Part shown: piece after piece, positions 49,667 through 61,227 of the stretch
Layout: each line of letters begins with the position of its first letter
Position numbering within the stretch: the stretch's first letter is position 1
From: Camelus bactrianus
Lineage: Eukaryota; Chordata; Mammalia; Artiodactyla; Camelidae
Length of the DNA stretch: 64,000 nt
Direction of reading: 5' to 3'
Assembly: GCF_048773025.1 (NCBI RefSeq)
Contig: NC_133569.1
Span: 4,092,001-4,156,000 of the forward strand
The notes under the pieces: generated by a model
Database searches by the model: none
The model's input: the letters and a program-made list of their open reading frames with translations, nothing else
Told to the model about the DNA's origin: nothing
Program-made: the position numbers and the translations under genes

Positions 49667-52600
49667 CTCAGTTCTGAGAGATAAGTGTGTGTGAAAGCCG
49701 CCCTTCACCTAGCTTGTTGGGAACACAAAGTTTCTCTTCAGTTGCAAACTCCACTCCGTACATATTTATGGGGAAGTACAAGCTCCAACACTGTTTTACA
49801 GCTAAAACTGCAGGAACTTCAAACCGGCACTAGGAAACACACTGAGAAACCAGAGTAAAAGTTTCTCCTGCAACCCGTTCCATTTGTGCTAGATGAACGA
49901 ACGTCTCTCCACATGCTCAGTTCTGAGAGATAAGTGTGTGTGTAAGAAGTCCTTCACCTAGATTGTTGGGAACACAAAGTTTCTCTTCAGTTGCAAACTC
50001 CACTCCATACATTTATATGGGGAGGTACTAGCTCCAACTCTGTTTTACAGTGAAAACTGCAGGAACTTCAAAATGGCACTAGGAAACAGACTGAGAAACC
50101 AGAGTAAAAGTTCCTCCTGCAACCCGTTCCCTTTGTGCTAGATGAACGAACATCTCTCCACATGCTCAGTTCTGAGAGATAAGTTTCTGTGAAAGCCGTC
50201 CTTCACCTAGCTTGTTGGGAACACAAAGTTTCTCTTCAGTTGCAAACTCCACTCCATACATATATATGGGCAGGTACTAGCTCCAACTCGGTTTTACAGT
50301 GAAAATTGCAGGAACTTCAAACTGGCACTAGGAAACAGACTGAGAAACCAGAGTAAAAGTTTCCGCTGCAACCGGTTCAATTTGTGCTAGATGAACGAAC
50401 GTCTCTCCACATGTTCAGTTCTGAGAGATAAGTGTGTGTGAAAGCCGTTCTTCACCTAGCTTGTTGGGAACACAAAGTTTCTCTTCAGTTGCAAACTCCA
50501 CTCCATACATATATATGGGGAGTTACTAGCTCCAACTCTGTTTTACAGTGAAAAATGCAGGAACTTCAAACCGGCACTAGGAAACAGACCGAGAAACTAG
50601 AGTAAAAGTTTCTCCTGCAACCCGTTCCCTTTGTGCTAGATGAACGAACGTCTCTCCACATGCTCAGTTCTGAGAGATAAGTGTGTGTGGAAGCCGCCCT
50701 TCACATATCTTGTTGGGAACACAAAGTTTTTCTTCACTTGCCAACTCCACTCCATACATACATATGGGGAGGTACAAGCTCCAACTCGGTTTTACAGTGA
50801 AAACTGCAGGAACTTCAAACCGGCACTAGGAAACAGACCGAGAAACCAGAGTAAAAGTTTCTCCTGCAACCCTTTTCCATTTTGCTAGATGAACGAACGT
50901 CTCTCCACATGCTCAGTTCTGAGAGATAAGTGTGTGTGAAAGCCGTCCTTCAGCTAGCTTGTTGTGAACACAAAGTTTCTCTTCAGTTGCAAACTCCACT
51001 CCGTACATATATATGGGGAAGTACAAGCTCCAACGCGGTTTTACAGTGAAAACTGCAGGAACTTCAAACCGGCACTAGGAAACTCACTGAGAAACCAGAG
51101 TAAAAGTTTCTCCTGCAACCCGTTCCATTTGTGCTAGATGAACGAACGTCTCTCCACATGCTCAGTTCTGAGAGATAAGTGTGTGTGTAAGCCGTCCTTC
51201 ACCTAGATTGTTGGGAACACAAAGTTTCTCTTCAGTTGAAAACTCCACTCCATACATTTATATGGGGAGGTACTAGCTCCAACTCGCTTTTACAGTGAAA
51301 ACTGCAGGAACTTCAAACCGGCACTAGGAAACAGACCGAGAAACCAGAGTAAAAGTTTCTCCTGCAACCCTTTTCCATTTTGCTAGATGAACGAACGTCT
51401 CTCCACATGCTCAGTTCTGAGAGATAAGTGTGTGTGAAAGCCGTCCTTCAGCTAGCTTGTTGTGAACACAAAGTTTCTCTTCAGTTGCAAACTCCACTCC
51501 ATACATATATATGGGGAAGTACAAGCTCCAACGCGGTTTTACAGTGAAAACTGCAGGAACTTCAAACCGGCACTAGGAAACTCACTGAGAAACCAGAGTA
51601 AAAGTTTCTCCTGCAACCCGTTCCATTTGTGCTAGATGAACGAACGTCTCTCCACATGCTCAGTTCTGAGAGATAAGTGTGTGTGTAAGCCGTCCTTCAC
51701 CTAGATTGTTGGGAACACAAAGTTTCTCTTCAGTTGAAAACTCCACTCCATACATTTATATGGGGAGGTACTAGCTCCAACTCGGTTTTACAGTGAAAAC
51801 TGCAGGAACTTCAAACTGGCACTAGGAAACAGACTGAGAAACCAGAGTAAAAGTTCCTCCTGCAACCCGTTCCCTTTGTGCTAGATGAACGAACGTCTCT
51901 CCACATGCTCAGTTCTGAGAGATAAGTGTGTGTGAAAGCCGTCCTTCAGCTAGCTTGTTGGGAACACAAAGTTTCTCTTCATTTGCAAACTCCACTCCAT
52001 ACATATATATGGGGAGGTACAAGCTCCAACTCGGTTTTACAGTGAAAACTGCAGGAACTTCAAACCGGCACTAGGAAACAGACTGAGAAACCAGAGTAAA
52101 AGTTTCTCCTGCAACCCGTTCCCTTTGTGCTAGATGAACGAACGTCTCTCCACATGCTCAGTTCTGAGAGATAAGTGTGTGTGAAAGCCGCACTTCACCT
52201 AGCTTGTTGGGATCACAAAGTTTCTCTTCAGTTGCAAACTCCACTCCGTACATATATATGGGGAAGTACAAGCTCCAACTCGGTTTTACAGTGAAAACTG
52301 CAGGAACTTCAAACTGGCACTAGGAAACAGACTGAGAAACCAGAGTAAAAGTTCCTCCTGCAACCCGTTCCCTTTGTGCTAGATGAACGAACGTCTCTCC
52401 ACATGCTCAGTTCTGAGAGATAATTTTCTGTGAAAGCCGTCCTTCACCTAGCTTGTTGGGAACACAAAGTTTCTCTTCAGTTGCAAACTCCACTCCATAC
52501 ATATATATGGGCAGGTACTAGCTCCAACTCGGTTTTACAGTGAAAACTGCAGGAACTTCAAACCGGCACTAGGAAACAGACTGAGAAACCAGAGTAAAAG

Positions 52601-55600
52601 TTTCTCCTGCAACCGGTTCAATTTGTGCTAGATGAACGAACGTCTCTCCACATGCTCAGTTCTGAGAGATAAGTGTGTGTGAAAGCCGTACTTCACCTAG
52701 CTTGGTGGGAACACAAACTTTCTCTTCAGTTGCAAACTCCACTCCATACATATATATGGGGAGGTACTAGCTCCAACTCTGTTTTACAGTGAAAAATGCA
52801 GGAAATTCAAACCGGCACTAGGAAACAGACCGAGAAACTAGAGTAAAAGTTTCTCCTGCAACCCGTTCCCTTTTTGCTAGATGAACGAACGTCTCTCCAC
52901 ATGCTCAGTTCTGAAAGATAATTGTGTGTGTAAGCCGTACTTCACCTAGATTGTTGGGAAAACAAAGTTTCTCTTCAGTTGCAAACTCCTCTCCATACAT
53001 ATATATGGGGAGGAACTAGCTCCAACACGGTTTTACTGTGAAAACTGCAGGAACTTCAAACCGGCACTAGGAAACAGACTGAGAAACCAGAGTAAAAGTT
53101 TCTCCTGCAACCCGTTCCCTTTTTGCTAGATGAACGAACGTCTCTCGGCATGCTCAGTTCTGAGAGATATGTGTGTGTGAAAGCCGTCCTTCACCTAGCT
53201 TGTTGGGAACACTAAGTTTCTTTTCAGTTGCAAACTCCACTCCATACATATATATGGGGGGGTACTAGCTCCAACTCGGTTTTACAGTGAAAACTGCAGG
53301 AACTTCAAACCAGCACTAGGAAACAGACAGAGAAACCAGAGTAAAAGTTTCTCCTGCAACCCGTTCCCTTTTTGCTAGATGAACGAACGTCTCTCGGCAT
53401 GCTCAGTTCTGAGAGATAATGTGTGTGGAAGCCGTCCTTCACCTAGCTTGTTGGGAACAAAAAAGTTTCTCTTCAGTTGCAAACTCCAATCCATACATAT
53501 ATATGGGGAGGTACTAGCTCCAACTCGGTTTTACAGTGAAAACTGCAGGAACTTCAAACCGGCACTAGGAAACAGACCGAGAAACCAGAGTAAAAGTTAC
53601 TCCTGCAACCCGTTCCATTTGTGCTAGATGAACGAACGTCTCTCCACATGCTCAGTTCTGAGAGATAAGTGTGTGTGGAAGCCGCCCTTCACCTATCTTG
53701 TTGGGAACACAAAGTTTTTCTTCACTTGCCAACTCCACTCCATACATACATATGGGGAGGTACAAGCTCCAACTCGGTTTTACAGTGAAAACTGCAGGAA
53801 CTTCAAACCGGCACTAGGAAACAGACCGAGAAACCAGAGTAAAAGTTTCTCCTGCAACCCTTTCCCATTTTGCTAGATGAACGAACGTCTCTCCACGTGC
53901 TCAGTTCTGAGGGATAAGTGTGTGTGAAAGCCGTCCTTCAGCTAGCTTGTTGGGAACACAAAGTTTCTCTTCATTTGCAAACTCCACTCCATACATATAT
54001 ATGGGGAGGTACAAGCTCCAACTCGGTTTTACAGTGAAATCTGCAGGAACTTCAAACCGGCACTAGGAAACAGACTGAGAAACCAGAGTAAAAGTTTCTC
54101 CTGCAACCCGTTCCCTTTGTGCTAGATGAACGAACGTCTCTCCACATGCTCAGTTCTGAGAGATAAGTGTGTGTGAAAGCCGCCCTTCACCTAGCTTGTT
54201 GGGAACACAAAGTTTCTCTTCATTTGCAAACTCCACTCCATACATATATATGGGGAGGTACTAGCTCCAACTCTATTTTACAGTGAAAAATGCAGGAAAT
54301 TCAAACCGGCACTAGGAAACAGACCGAGAAACTAGAGTAAAAGTTTCTCCTGCAACCCGTTCCCTTTTTGCTAGATGAACGAACGTCTCTCCACATGCTC
54401 AGTTCTGAAAGATAATTGTGTGTGTAAGCCGTACTTCACCTAGATTGTTGGGAAAACAAAGTTTCTCTTCAGTTGCAAACTACTCTCCATACATATATAT
54501 GGGGAGGAACTAGCTCCAACACGGTTTTACTGTGAAAACTGCAGGAACTTCAAACCGGCACTAGGAAACAGACTGAGAAACCAGAGTAAAAGTTTCTCCT
54601 GCAACCCGTTCCCTTTTTGCTAGATGAACGAACGTCTCTCGGCATGCTCAGTTCTGAGAGATATGTGTGTGTGAAAGCCGTCCTTCACCTAGCTTGTTGG
54701 GAACACAAAGTTTCTCTTCAGTTGCAAACTCCACTCCATACATATATATGGGGGGGTACTAGCTCCAAATCGGTTTTACAGTGAAAACTGCAGGAACTTC
54801 AAACCGGCACTAGGAAACAGACCGAGAAACTAGAGTAAAAGTTTCTCCTGCAACCCGTTCCCTTTGTGCTAGATGAACGAACGTCTCTCCACATGCTCAG
54901 TTCTGAAAGTTAATTGTGTGTGTAAGCCGTACTTCACCTAGATTGTTGGGAAAACAAAGTTTCTCTTCAGTTGCAAACTCCTCTCCATACATATATATGG
55001 GGAGGTTCTAGCTCCAACACGGTTTTACTGTGAAAACTGCAGGAACTTCAAACCGGCACTAGGAAACAGACTGAGAAACCAGAGTAAAAGTTTCTCCTGC
55101 AAACCGTTCCCTTTGTGCTAGATGAACGAACGTCTCTCGACATGCTCAGTTCTGAGAGATAAGTTGTGTGAAAGCCGTCCTTCACCTAGCTTGTTGGGAA
55201 CACAAAGTTTCTCTTCAGTTGCAAACTCCACTCCATACATATATATGGGGAGGTACTAGCTCCAACTCGGTTTTACAGTGAAAACTGCAGGAACTTCAAA
55301 CCGGCACTAGGAAACAGACCGAGAAACCAGAGTAAAAGTTTATCCTGCAACCCGTTCCATTTGTGCTAAATGAATGAACGTCTCTCCACATGCTCAGTTC
55401 TGAGAGAAAAGTGTGTGTGAAGCCTTCCTTCACCTAGCTTGTTGGGAACACAAAGTTTCTCTTCAGTTGCAAACTCCACTCCATACATATATATGGGGAG
55501 GTACAAGCTCCAACTCGGTTTTACATTGAAAACTGCAGGAACTTCAAACCGGCACTAGGAAACAGACCGAGAAACCATAGTACAAGTTCCTCCTGCAACC

Positions 55601-55655
55601 CGTTCCATTTGTGCTAAATGAACGAACGTCTCTCCACATGCTCAGTTCTGAGAGA
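49667..55655 (+). repeat. 26-monomer higher-order unit, copy 2
   Basis: This is the second copy of 43,196-49,184, with two differences seen. It contains the same nested dimers (50,889-51,386 and 51,387-51,884) and the same rare forms (ACTAAGTTTCTTTTC near 53,211, CCACGTGCTC near 53,893, ACATTGAAAAC near 55,523). Beyond 55,655 the sequence changes to monomers like those near 36,000. Confidence 0.92.
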
Positions 55656-55866
55656 TAAGTGTGTGTGGAAGCCGTCCTTCACCTAGCTTGTTGGGAACAC
55701 AAAGTTTCTCTTCAGTTGCAAACTCCAATCCATACATATATATGGGGAGGTACTAGCTCCAACTCGGTTTTACAGTGAAAACTGCAGGAACTTCAAACCG
55801 GCACTAGGAAACAGACCGAGAAACCAGAGTAAAAGTTTATCCTGCAACCCGTTCCATTTGTGCTAA

Positions 55867-56115
55867 ATGAACGAAAGTCTCTCCACATGCTCAGTTCTGA
55901 GAGAAAAGTGTGTGTGAAAGCCGTCATTCACCTAGCTTGTTGGGAACACAAAGTTTCTCTTCAGTTGCAAACTCCACTCCATACATATATATGGGGAGGT
56001 ACTAGCTCCAACTCGGTTTTACAGTGAAAACTGCAGGAACTTCAAACCAGCACTAGGAAACAGACAGAGAAACCAGAGTAAAAGTTTCTCCTGCAACCCG
56101 TTCCCTTTTTGCTAG
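55867..56115 (+). repeat. Hybrid monomer at the right end of the 26-mer region
   Basis: The front (GAACGAAAGTCTC, CCGTCATTC) is the type at 36,205 and 58,108. The back (AAACCAGCAC, CAGACAGAG, CCCTTTTTGCTAG) is the type at 53,130. After it the series repeats 53,379-53,876 exactly in kind at 56,116-56,613, so the join records an exchange of about eleven monomers (2,737 bp). Confidence 0.75.
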
Positions 56116-56862
56116 ATGAACGAACGTCTCTCGGCATGCTCAGTTCTGAGAGATAATGTGTGTGGAAGCCGTCCTTCACCTAGCTTGTTGGGAACAAAAA
56201 AGTTTCTCTTCAGTTGCAAACTCCAATCCATACATATATATGGGGAGGTACTAGCTCCAACTCGGTTTTACAGTGAAAACTGCAGGAACTTCAAACCGGC
56301 ACTAGGAAACAGACCGAGAAACCAGAGTAAAAGTTACTCCTGCAACCCGTTCCATTTGTGCTAGATGAACGAACGTCTCTCCACATGCTCAGTTCTGAGA
56401 GATAAGTGTGTGTGGAAGCCGCCCTTCACCTATCTTGTTGGGAACACAAAGTTTTTCTTCACTTGCCAACTCCACTCCATACATACATATGGGGAGGTAC
56501 AAGCTCCAACTCGGTTTTACAGTGAAAACTGCAGGAACTTCAAACCGGCACTAGGAAACAGACCGAGAAACCAGAGTAAAAGTTTCTCCTGCAACCCTTT
56601 CCCATTTTGCTAGATGAACGAACGTCTCTCCACATGCTCAGTTCTGAGAGATAAGTGTGTGTGAAAGCCGTCCTTCATCTAGCTTGTTGGGAACACAAAG
56701 TTTCTCTTCATTTGCAAACTCCTCTCCATACATATATATGGGGAGGTACAAGCTCCAACTCGGTTTTACAGTGAAAACTGCAGGAACTTCAAACAGGCAC
56801 TAGGAAACAGACTGAGAAACCAGAGTAAAAGTTTCTCCTGCAACCCGTTCCCTTTATGCTAG
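56116..56862 (+). repeat. Third copy of a dimer cassette from the 26-mer unit
   Basis: 56,116-56,613 repeats the pair at 46,908-47,405 and 53,379-53,876: a 249 bp monomer with AACAAAAAAGTTTC and GTTACTCC, then one with CACCTATCTTG, TTCACTTGCC and ATACATACATATGG. The following monomer (CCTTCATCTAG, CTTTATGCTAG) is a diverged form of 53,877. Confidence 0.8.
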
Positions 56863-57738
56863 ATGAACGAACGTCTCTCCACATGCTCAGTTCTGAAAGA
56901 TAATTGTGTGTGTAAGCCGTACTTCACCTAGATTGTTGGGAAAACAAAGTTTCTCTTCAGTTGCAAACTCCTCTCCATACATATATATGGGGAGGAACTA
57001 GCTCCAACACGGTTTTACTGTGAAAACTGCAGGAACTTCAAACCGGCACTAGGAAACAGACTGAGAAACCAGAGTAAAAGTTTCTCCTGCAACCCGTTCC
57101 CTTTTTGCTGGATGAACGAACGTCTCTCGGCATGCTCAGTTCTGAGAGATATGTGTGTGTGAAAGCCGTCCTTCACCTAGCTTGTTGGGAACACAAAGTT
57201 TCTCTTCAGTTGCAAACTCCACTCCATACATATATATGGGGGGGTACTAGCTCCAACTCGGTTTTACAGTGAAAACTGCAGGAACTTCAAACCAGCACTA
57301 GGAAACAGACCGAGAAACCAGAGTAAAAGTTTATACTGCAACCCGTTCCATTTGTGCTAAATGAACGAACGTCTCTCCACATGCTCAGTTCTGAGAGAAA
57401 AGTGTGTGTGGAAGCCTTCCTTCACCTAGCTTGTTGGGAACACAAAGTTTCTCTTCAGTTGCAAACTCCACTCCATAAATATATATGGGGAGGTACTAGC
57501 TCCAACTCGGTTTTACAGTGAAAACTGCAGGAAATTCAAACCGGCACTAGGAAACAGACCGAGAAACTAGAGTAAAAGTTTCTACTGCAACCCGTTCCAT
57601 TTGTGCTAGATGAACGAACGTCTCTCCACATGCTCAGTTCTGAGAGATAAGTGTGTGTGGAAGCCGAACTTAACCTAGCTTGTTGGGAACACAAAGTTTC
57701 TCTTCAGTTGCCAACTCCACTCCATACATATATATGGG
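56863..57738 (+). repeat. Block repeated 14 monomers downstream, copy 1
   Basis: The monomers with CTGAAAGATAATTG, CTCTCGGCATGC with GGGGGGTACTAG, GTTTATACTGC with GGAAGCCTTCC, and GCCGAACTTAACC recur in the same order at 60,352-61,227, 3,489 bp away. Inside it, the GGGGGGTAC to GTTTATACTGC segment is also repeated 498 bp downstream (57,241 and 57,739). Confidence 0.8.
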
Positions 57739-58356
57739 GGGGTACTAGCTCCAACTCGGTTTTACAGTGAAAACTGCAGGAACTTCAAACCAGCACTAGG
57801 AAACAGACCGAGAAACCAGAGTAAAAGTTTATACTGCAACCCGTTCCATTTGTGCTAAATGAACGAACGTCTCTCCACATGCTCAGTTCTGAGAGAAAAG
57901 TGTGTGTGGAAGCCTTCCTTCACCTAGCTTATTGGGAACACAAAGTTTCTCTTCAGTTGCAAACTCCACTCCATACATATATATGGGGAGGTACTAGCTC
58001 CAACTCGGTTTTACAGTGAAAACTGCAGGAACTTCAAAACGGCACTAGGAAACAGACCGAGAAACCAGAGTAAAAGTTTATCCTGCAACCCGTTCCATTT
58101 GTGCTAAATGAACGAAAGTCTCTCCACATGCTCAGTTCTGAGAGAAAAGTGTGTGTGAAAGCCGTCATTCACCTAGCTTGTTGGGAACACAAAGTTTCTC
58201 TTCAGTTGCAAACTCCACTCCATACATATATATGGGGAGGTACTAGCTCCAAATCGGTTTTACAGTGAAAACTGCAGGAACTTCAAACCGGCACTAGGAA
58301 ACAGACAGAGAAACCAGAGTACAAGTTTCTCCTGCAACCCGTTCCATTTGTGCTAA

Positions 58357-58606
58357 ATGAACGAAAGTTTCTCCACATGCTCAGTTCTGAGAGATAAGTG
58401 TGTGTGGAAGCCGTCCTTCACCTAGCTTGTTGGGAACAAAAAAGTTTCTCTTCAGTTGCAAACTCCAATCCATACATATATATGGGGAGGTACTAGCTCC
58501 AACTCGGTTTTACAGTGAAAACTGCAGGAACTTCAAACCGGCACTAGGAAACAGACCGAGAAACCAGAGTAAAAGTTACTCCTGCAACCCGTTCCATTTG
58601 TGCTAG
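58357..58606 (+). repeat. Amplified 250 bp monomer, copy 1 of 3
   Basis: This is a monomer with one extra A (GGGAACAAAAAAGTTTC), CCAATCC and GTTACTCC. The same monomer occurs once in the equivalent place at 36,454-36,703, between the same neighbours, but three times in a row here. Confidence 0.88.
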
Positions 58607-58856
58607 ATGAACGAACGTCTCTCCACATGCTCAGTTCTGAGAGATAAGTGTGTGTGGAAGCCGTCCTTCACCTAGCTTGTTGGGAACAAAAAAGTTTCTC
58701 TTCAGTTGCAAACTCCAATCCATACATATATATGGGGAGGTACTAGCTCCAACTCGGTTTTACAGTGAAAACTGCAGGAACTTCAAACCGGCACTAGGAA
58801 ACAGACCGAGAAACCAGAGTAAAAGTTACTCCTGCAACGCGTTCCATTTGTGCTAG
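58607..58856 (+). repeat. Amplified 250 bp monomer, copy 2 of 3
   Basis: This copy differs from its neighbours at only a few bases, including GAACGTCTC at the start and CAACGCGTTCC near the end. Confidence 0.88.
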
Positions 58857-59106
58857 ATGAACGAAAGTCTCTCCACATGCTCAGTTCTGAGAGATAATTG
58901 TGTGTGGAAGCCGTCCTTCACCTAGCTTGTTGGGAACAAAAAAGTTTCTCTTCAGTTGCAAACTCCAATCCATACATATATATGGGGAGGTACTAGCTCC
59001 AACTCGGTTTTACAGTGAAAACTGCAGGAATTTCAAACCGGCACTAGGAAACAGACCGAGAAACCAGAGTAAAAGTTACTCCTGCAACCCGTTCCATTTG
59101 TGCTAG
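58857..59106 (+). repeat. Amplified 250 bp monomer, copy 3 of 3
   Basis: This copy differs from copies 1 and 2 at a few bases, including GATAATTG and GGAATTTC. It is followed at 59,107 by the same CACCTATCTTG monomer that follows the single copy at 36,704. Confidence 0.88.
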
Positions 59107-59355
59107 ATGAACGAACGTCTCTCCACATGCTCAGTTCTGAGAGATAAGTGTGTGTGGAAGCCGCCCTTCACCTATCTTGTTGGGAACACAAAGTTTTTCT
59201 TCACTTGCCAACTCCAATCCATACATACATATGGGGAGGTACAAGCTCCAACTCGGTTTTACAGTGAAAACTGCAGGAACTTCAAACCGGCACTAGGAAA
59301 CAGACCGAGAAACCAGAGTAAAAGTTTCTCCTGCAACCCTTTCCCATTTTGCTAG

Positions 59356-60670
59356 ATGAACGAACGACTCTCCACATGCTCAGTTCTGAGAGATAAGTGT
59401 GTGTGAAAGCCGTCCTTCAGCTAGCTTGTTGGGAACACAAAGTTTCTCTTCATTTGCAAACTCCACTCCATACATATATATGGGGAGGTACAAGCTCCAA
59501 CTCGGTTTTACAGTGAAAACTGCAGGAACTTCAAACAGGCACTAGGAAACAGACTGAGAAACCAGAGTAAAAGTTTCTCCTGCAACCCGTTCCCTTTGTG
59601 CTAGATGAACGAACGTCTCTCCACATGCTCAGTTCTGAGAGATAAGTGTGTGTGAAAGCCGCCCTTCACCTAGCTTGTTGGGAACACAAAGTTTCTCTTC
59701 AGTTGCAAACTCCACTCCGTACATATATATGGGGAAGTACAAGCTCCAACTCGGTTTTACAGTGAAAACTGCAGGAACTTCAAACTGGCACTAGGAAACA
59801 GACTGAGAAACCAGAGTAAAAGTTCCTCCTGCAACCCGTTCCCTTTGTGCTAGATGAACGATCGTCTCTCCACATGATCAGTTCTGAGAGATAATTTTCT
59901 GTGAAAGCCGTCCTTCACCTAGCTTGTTGGGAACACAAAGTTTCTCTTCAGTTGCAAACTCCACTCCATACATATATATGGGCAGGTACTAGCTCCAACT
60001 CGGTTTTACAGTGAAAACTGCAGGAACTTCAAACCTGCACTAGGAAACAGACTGAGAAACCAGAGTAAAAGTTTCTCCTGCAACCGGTTCAATTTGTGCT
60101 AGATGAACGAACGTCTCTCCACATGCTCAGTTCTGAGAGATAAGTGTGTGTGAAAGCCGTTCTTCACCTAGCTTGGTGGGAACACAAACTTTCTCTTCAG
60201 TTGCAAACTCCACTCCATACATATATATGGGGAGGTACTAGCTCCAACTCTGTTTTACAGTGAAAAATGCAGGAAATTCAAACCGGCACTAGGAAACAGA
60301 CTGAGAAACCAGAGTAAAAGTTTCTCCTGCAACCCGTTCCCTTTTTGCTAGATGAACGAACGTCTCTCCACATGCTCAGTTCTGAAAGATAATTGTGTGT
60401 GTAAGCCGTACTTCACCTAGATTGTTGGGAAAACAAAGTTTCTCTTCAGTTGCAAACTCCTCTCCATACATATATATGGGGAGGAACTAGCTCCAACACG
60501 GTTTTACTGTGAAAACTGCAGGAACTTCAAACCGGCACTAGGAAACAGACTGAGAAACCAGAGTAAAAGTTTCTCCTGCAACCCGTTCCCTTTTTGCTAG
60601 ATGAACGAACGTCTCTCGGCATGCTCAGTTCTGAGAGATATGTGTGTGTGAAAGCCGTCCTTCACCTAGC
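59356..60670 (+). repeat. Third copy of part of the 26-mer unit (about 1.3 kb)
   Basis: This segment matches 51,885 to about 53,200, and so also 45,414 onward, at an offset of 7,471 bp (30 monomers plus one base). Markers are ACTGGCAC with GTTCCTCC, GATAATTTTCTGTG, GGGCAGGTAC, CAACCGGTTCAATTTG and GCTTGGTGGG with ACAAACTTTC. It carries several private changes (ACGATCGTC at 59,858, CATGATCAG near 59,874, AAACCTGCAC near 60,032), so it is older than the pair at 43,196 and 49,667. Confidence 0.8.
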
Positions 60671-61227
60671 TTGTTGGGAACACAAAGTTTCTCTTCAGTT
60701 GCAAACTCCACTCCATACATATATATGGGGGGGTACTAGCTCCAACTCGGTTTTACAGTGAAAACTGCAGGAACTTCAAACCAGCACTAGGAAACAGACC
60801 GAGAAACCAGAGTAAAAGTTTATACTGCAACCCGTTCCATTTGTGCTAAATGAACGAACGTCTCTCCACATGCTCAGTTCTGAGAGAAAAGTGTGTGTGG
60901 AAGCCTTACTTCACCTAGCTTGTTGGGAACACAAAGTTTCTCTTCAGTTGCAAACTCCACTCCATACATATATATGGGGAGGTACCAGCTCCAAGTCGGT
61001 TTTACAGTGAAAACTGCAGGAACTTCAAAACGGCACTAGGAAACAGACCGAGAAACTAGAGTAAAAGTTTCTACTGCAACCCGTTCCATTTGTGCTAGAT
61101 GAACGAACGTCTCTCCACATGCTCAGTTCTGAGAGATAAGTGTGTGTGGAAGCCGAACTTAACCTAGCTTGTTGGGAACACATAGTTTCTCTTCAGTTGC
61201 CAACTCCACTCCATACATATATATGGG
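60352..61227 (+). repeat. Block repeated 14 monomers apart, copy 2
   Basis: The monomer types and order match 56,863-57,738, with extra differences such as AAGCCTTACTTC, GGTACCAGC and ACACATAGTTTC. Confidence 0.78.
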
